NCBI RefSeq assembly: GCF_901709675.1
Contig: NC_051095.1
Span: 865,001 to 929,000 of the forward strand
Origin: Syngnathus acus
Taxonomy: Eukaryota; Chordata; Actinopteri; Syngnathiformes; Syngnathidae
Length of the DNA: 64,000 nucleotides
Direction of reading: 5' to 3'
The translations under genes and the position numbers were made by a program. A model generated the notes under the pieces. The model saw only the letters and a program-made list of their open reading frames with translations, was not told the DNA's origin and searched no databases. The number at the start of each line of letters is the position of its first letter. Within the stretch, counting starts at the first letter, position 1. Below are positions 62,359 to 64,000 of the stretch, piece by piece.

Positions 62359-64000
62359 CCAATCGTTTGATGGCAAAAAGGAGCAAAAAAGACGACACAA
62401 AGCCCGCTCGTATCGTTCGAGGCGGACGTGGGGAGGGACAGGATTTACGGCTCAGTTCCTGTTCTTGGGTGCTGGTGGTGGCGGCTGCCCCCAAATACCC
62501 CCCCCCCCCCCCACCCCCGCGGGCCTTTCATGCTCTCGGTCCGTAACTTTCATTGCTTGGGTTCTCTTTGTATTGGACCTCTTGCCTGAGAGTTTCTTTC
62601 TTTTTTGTGTGTGTGTAGACAGCAGTGGTGCGAGAAGACACGTTTTTGGTGCTCAAGTAGATTTTGGTAGCTTCTATTTGACTGACCGCATTGCCTACAT
62701 TTGAATGATGTCTGCACTTTCCACAACTTCCGGTCTCAATAAAGACTTGTTACTGTTTTTTTTTTTAATGTCCACACTTAGCACGTCAAAAAGATGGACA
62801 TGGAGAAAGGTTAAGGATAAATAAAAGATGATGCCACCAAGAATTTGCTGTTCAATCAAATTGTGACATTTCTAAATTCTGCTTTTTCTTTTTTTTTCTT
62901 TTTTTCTTTCAACACTCCAAACCACAAATGCAATCATTCTTTGTGTTTGCGCATTTGCTGCCTCGTCAATTTGAAATAACGTCTCGTTTTGAATTAAGCG
63001 ATGGAAATTCCAAACTTTTGATCCGATTCGTGTTTTACTCGTCAAAATAATCGGCACGTCAAAAGATGATTGAAATCATGTAGCTCTTGAAGCTAGCTGA
63101 GTATTTGTACTTTTTTTTTCTACATTTGGAAGACAGACCAAGAGGAACGCTTCCAAATATAAAACACACACGCGCAAAAAAAGAGCAGATTGGTGAAGCT
63201 GCAACTCATTTGGATCTGGACGACGAGCATCTTGTGTACTTGCGCTCGCCACAACTAAAGGCGCCAGCGCAGCGACGGAGGCTAGCGAAACGTTCGGTGC
63301 CAGCGCTCGGCAGAGGCCCGAAGACAGCCAGGGGGCGAACATGTTGGACCAATCATGACGCCATCTCGCTGTCTGCGTGCGTGTATGTGTGTGTGTAGTG
63401 TGTCCAAGTTGGCCAACAGAAGGCCTTTCTTCCAGGAATGGCGATAGTTCGCCGTTTGGGCCGGCCATCGAGTCATTTTCAAAACTGGCCTGCTAGCTTT
63501 CAACGTACGGGTTGTCCCTCAGTCTTCCTCTTTTGAGCTGAGGGCATTAGGTCCAAGCTGTGGCGCCGAGGGGAGGGGGTAGGGGGGACAATACAAAAAA
63601 AAAAAAAAAAACCCGCACTGGGTCTTCCTTGGCTCCATGTGTGGAGGAGGCATTGCCAATGGCTGTTCCCATGGAAACACCAGAGAACAGTTTGAGCTCA
63701 TAATGAAGCAGCGGCATCTTTTTTTTTTGGGTCATTCTCAACGCATAAAAAGTGAAAGCCGGCATGGAGGAAGCGTCTGTTTAGACTCCGGCGTGGTGCT
63801 CGCCGGCTCGTAAACGCCGTCTCGGATCTCAACAAAAGACTTTGAATGGGGCCGGCAAGTGTGCCAGGCGGGCCGGGAGATTCCACCGCACCTCTAAATC
63901 TCTTCAGAATGGGATTAGCGCTACGCTTGAAGCCCCACACTTTCGGCAGAAATTAATTCTTCTTGAATAAGTGTGAAAGATCAACCCAGTGCGTAATTAT

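Larger units (their letters stand above)
58724..64000. other. mllt3 intron 2 or further upstream sequence
   Basis: I searched the minus strand for the start of the YEATS domain and found no match, so the first mllt3 exons are outside the window. The stretch contains a dispersed-repeat copy, a Tc1-like element, GC-rich sequence at 61930-62230, a 22-base poly-G run at 62337-62358, T-rich tracts and AT-rich sequence. No other exon is supported. Confidence 0.5.

Overview
The window is vertebrate nuclear DNA. Short GT-AG introns, tRNA-derived SINEs, Tc1-like transposons, fish-type LINE 3' ends and many microsatellites point to a teleost with a compact genome; a percomorph is likely, but the species cannot be fixed from sequence alone. 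Nine protein-coding genes are supported. Eight are recognised by exon-by-exon similarity to known vertebrate proteins, and one is a CXC chemokine whose exact orthology is unresolved.

Layout: 1-10129 has no recognisable gene, only simple repeats and a 57-bp tandem duplication. tex261 (+) lies at 10130-11775. A repeat-rich gene-poor stretch follows (11776-23948) with hAT-like elements and 252-bp and ~176-bp tandem duplications. f13a1 (+, coagulation factor XIII A chain) covers 23949-29300, and the chemokine (+) 30386-30964. trmt10b (-) at 31167-32608 is tail-to-tail with the chemokine. intu (+) covers 33376-38637. ino80b (-) at 39212-40643 is divergent from aadat (+) at 41281-43997, and mfap3l (+) follows at 45886-47221. 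The right part holds exons 3-11 of mllt3/AF9 (-, 51309 to 58723), whose first exons lie beyond the right edge. A complete but decayed Tc1-like transposon sits at 59848-61391.

Functionally the genes are unrelated housekeeping or tissue-specific genes: COPII cargo adaptor, clotting transglutaminase, chemokine, tRNA m1 methyltransferase, ciliary CPLANE effector, chromatin remodeller subunit, kynurenine aminotransferase, Ig membrane protein and a YEATS-domain transcription elongation factor. The aadat-mfap3l pair matches the human 4q33 order. Strong CTCF-type motifs point left at 8.4, 17.7, 36.0 and 40.9 kb and right at 49.3 and 52.0 kb, a divergent arrangement that suggests a chromatin boundary between about 41 and 49 kb. 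No clearly new biological system was found. The best leads are this CTCF layout, a one-base frame conflict in intu, and an unassigned terminal exon nested in an mllt3 intron.
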